5,902 nt of DNA, from positions 1 to 5,902 of the forward strand of contig CAKPAQ010000061.1 of NCBI GenBank assembly GCA_934133015.1, written 5' to 3'. Source of the stretch: an uncultured Bacilli bacterium. Its GTDB lineage: Bacteria > Bacillota_I > Bacilli_A > RF39 > UBA660. Position 1 is the first letter of the stretch; each line of letters opens with the position of its first letter. Both the position numbers and the translations under genes were made by a program. The notes under the pieces are model-generated. The model was not told the origin of the DNA and did no database searches. It saw only the letters and a list, made by a program, of their open reading frames with translations. Below are positions 4,920-5,902 of this stretch, in pieces.

Positions 4920-5902
4920 ATGTACTTAAAAGAAATACAAGCATCAGGATTTAAATCCTTTGCTGATAAAATAAATATACATTTAGATGACAATATTACT
5001 TGTATAGTTGGTCCAAATGGTAGTGGGAAAAGTAATGTTGTTGATGCAGTACGTTGGGTATTAGGTGAACAATCAGTTAAAAGTTTGCGTGGCGATGGTA
5101 ATATGACTGATGTTATTTTTTCAGGAAGTAAAAGTCGTAATGCCTTAAATGTAGCCAGTGTATCATTAGTATTTGATAATAGTGACAATTATTTACAGAT
5201 ACCATATACTGAAGTATCAATTAAAAGAAGAGTTTATCGAACTGGTGAAAATGAATACTTTTTAAATGGTGAGAAATGTCGCCTAAAAGATATTACGGAT
5301 TTATTTATGGATAGTGGTATTGGTAAAGAATCATTTAACATTATCTCTCAAGGAGAAGTTCAAAAAATACTTAGTAATTCTCCATATGATAGAAGGGTTA
5401 TTTTTGAAGAAGCAGCAGGTGTATTAAAATACAAAAAAAGAAAAGAAGAAGCTATTCGTAAACTAGACCGTACTCATAGTAATTTAGAGCGCGTTGAAGA
5501 TATTATTCATGAATTAGAGCTTCAATTAGAACCACTTGAAGTTCAAAGTAAAAAGGCAAGAGAATACCTAGAAAACAAAAAAAATCTAGAAAGTATTGAA
5601 GTTGCTCTTTTAGCATATGAAATAGAAAATCTAAATCATTTATATCAGAACTCTAAAAAGAAAATTGAAGAATTAAATCATGAAATAGTTACTCTATCAG
5701 CTACTAGTAGTGGTAGCGACGCTTCAATTGATCAAGAAAAAACTCATTTACTTAATATAGAGAAAGAACTAAATTTAGCCAATAATAAGTTATTAGAACT
5801 TACTAAAAAAGAAGAAAAAATCAATGGGGAAAAAAATATTCTTCAAGAAAGAAGTAAATATAAAGCCAATGACATTAAAGTTCATGAAACTATTACTAAT
5901 TT
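4920..5902 (+). CDS. smc: Chromosome segregation protein SMC (3' partial)
   Basis: The first 327 codons of the condensin ATPase that, with ScpA and ScpB, loads on DNA near the origin and extrudes loops to compact and separate chromosomes. The N-terminus is canonical: MYLKEIQASGFKSFADK, Walker A GPNGSGKSN (31-39), VDAVRWVLGEQS (41-52), the R-loop SLRG with R57, FSGS (67-70), and the Q-loop within ISQGEV (Q144), followed by the highly conserved FEEAAGVLKYKKRK (162-175). From about residue 175 the protein becomes a long charged coiled coil, with a Ser/Thr-Gly break at about 260-268, running to the window edge. The signature motif, Walker B and hinge lie beyond the edge. The start is set by AAGGTGA (4907-4913), six bases before the ATG, and matches the family start. 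It has its own promoter and is preceded by a terminator, so it is not in an operon with the gene upstream. Confidence 0.98.
   Translation, partial: MYLKEIQASGFKSFADKINIHLDDNITCIVGPNGSGKSNVVDAVRWVLGEQSVKSLRGDGNMTDVIFSGSKSRNALNVASVSLVFDNSDNYLQIPYTEVSIKRRVYRTGENEYFLNGEKCRLKDITDLFMDSGIGKESFNIISQGEVQKILSNSPYDRRVIFEEAAGVLKYKKRKEEAIRKLDRTHSNLERVEDIIHELELQLEPLEVQSKKAREYLENKKNLESIEVALLAYEIENLNHLYQNSKKKIEELNHEIVTLSATSSGSDASIDQEKTHLLNIEKELNLANNKLLELTKKEEKINGEKNILQERSKYKANDIKVHETITN

Noticed and set aside
4895..5188. Minus-strand open frame of 97 residues across the start of smc
   Set aside because: It lies antisense to the highly conserved smc N-terminus and promoter, and has no ribosome site or recognisable protein; it is a shadow of smc.

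Overview
The window looks like chromosomal DNA from a low-GC (about 30% by eye) member of the Bacillota, probably a Bacilli- or Erysipelotrichia-like lineage. Supporting this are the strong A/T codon bias, AGGAGG-type ribosome binding sites, TTGNNN/TATAAT promoters, short U-tailed hairpin terminators, and the gene order rpsO - pnp - ylxY-like, which follows the arrangement in Bacillus subtilis. Tryptophan is encoded by TGG, and the one TGA stop before smc sits in a terminator hairpin, so the standard bacterial code fits better than the Mycoplasma code. Everything real is on the + strand.

Layout. Positions 3-212 hold the last 69 codons of a gene cut by the left edge, with the C-terminal look of an Rpn/YhgA-like (PD-(D/E)XK) recombination-promoting nuclease. 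A promoter (about 234-262) and a structured leader (about 270-346) follow, then rpsO (ribosomal protein S15, 347-616). After a weak hairpin terminator (628-659) comes a small unrecognised gene (676-1056) that overlaps the start of pnp by 17 bases. pnp (polynucleotide phosphorylase, 1040-3202) is complete and ends in a terminator. A new promoter then drives a membrane-anchored protein with a NodB (polysaccharide deacetylase) fold in the ylxY position (3307-4164), in which every catalytic motif appears lost. A protein of unknown function follows (4205-4852); its terminator overlaps its own stop codon. A good promoter then opens smc (4920 to the right edge), of which the first 327 codons are present.

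How the genes fit together. S15 and PNPase form the widely conserved translation/RNA-decay pair, here interrupted by one small gene translated in overlap with pnp. The hairpin after rpsO probably only attenuates, because no convincing promoter precedes the small gene. The ylxY-like gene and the following unknown gene may be co-transcribed, with an additional extended -10 promoter between them. smc is a separate unit for chromosome condensation and segregation.

I see no tRNA, rRNA, CRISPR array or complete mobile element. The most interesting items are the apparently dead deacetylase, the small gene wedged between rpsO and pnp, the rpsO leader, the enlarged KH loop in PNPase and the unknown gene before smc. 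I do not see a clear new multi-gene system.
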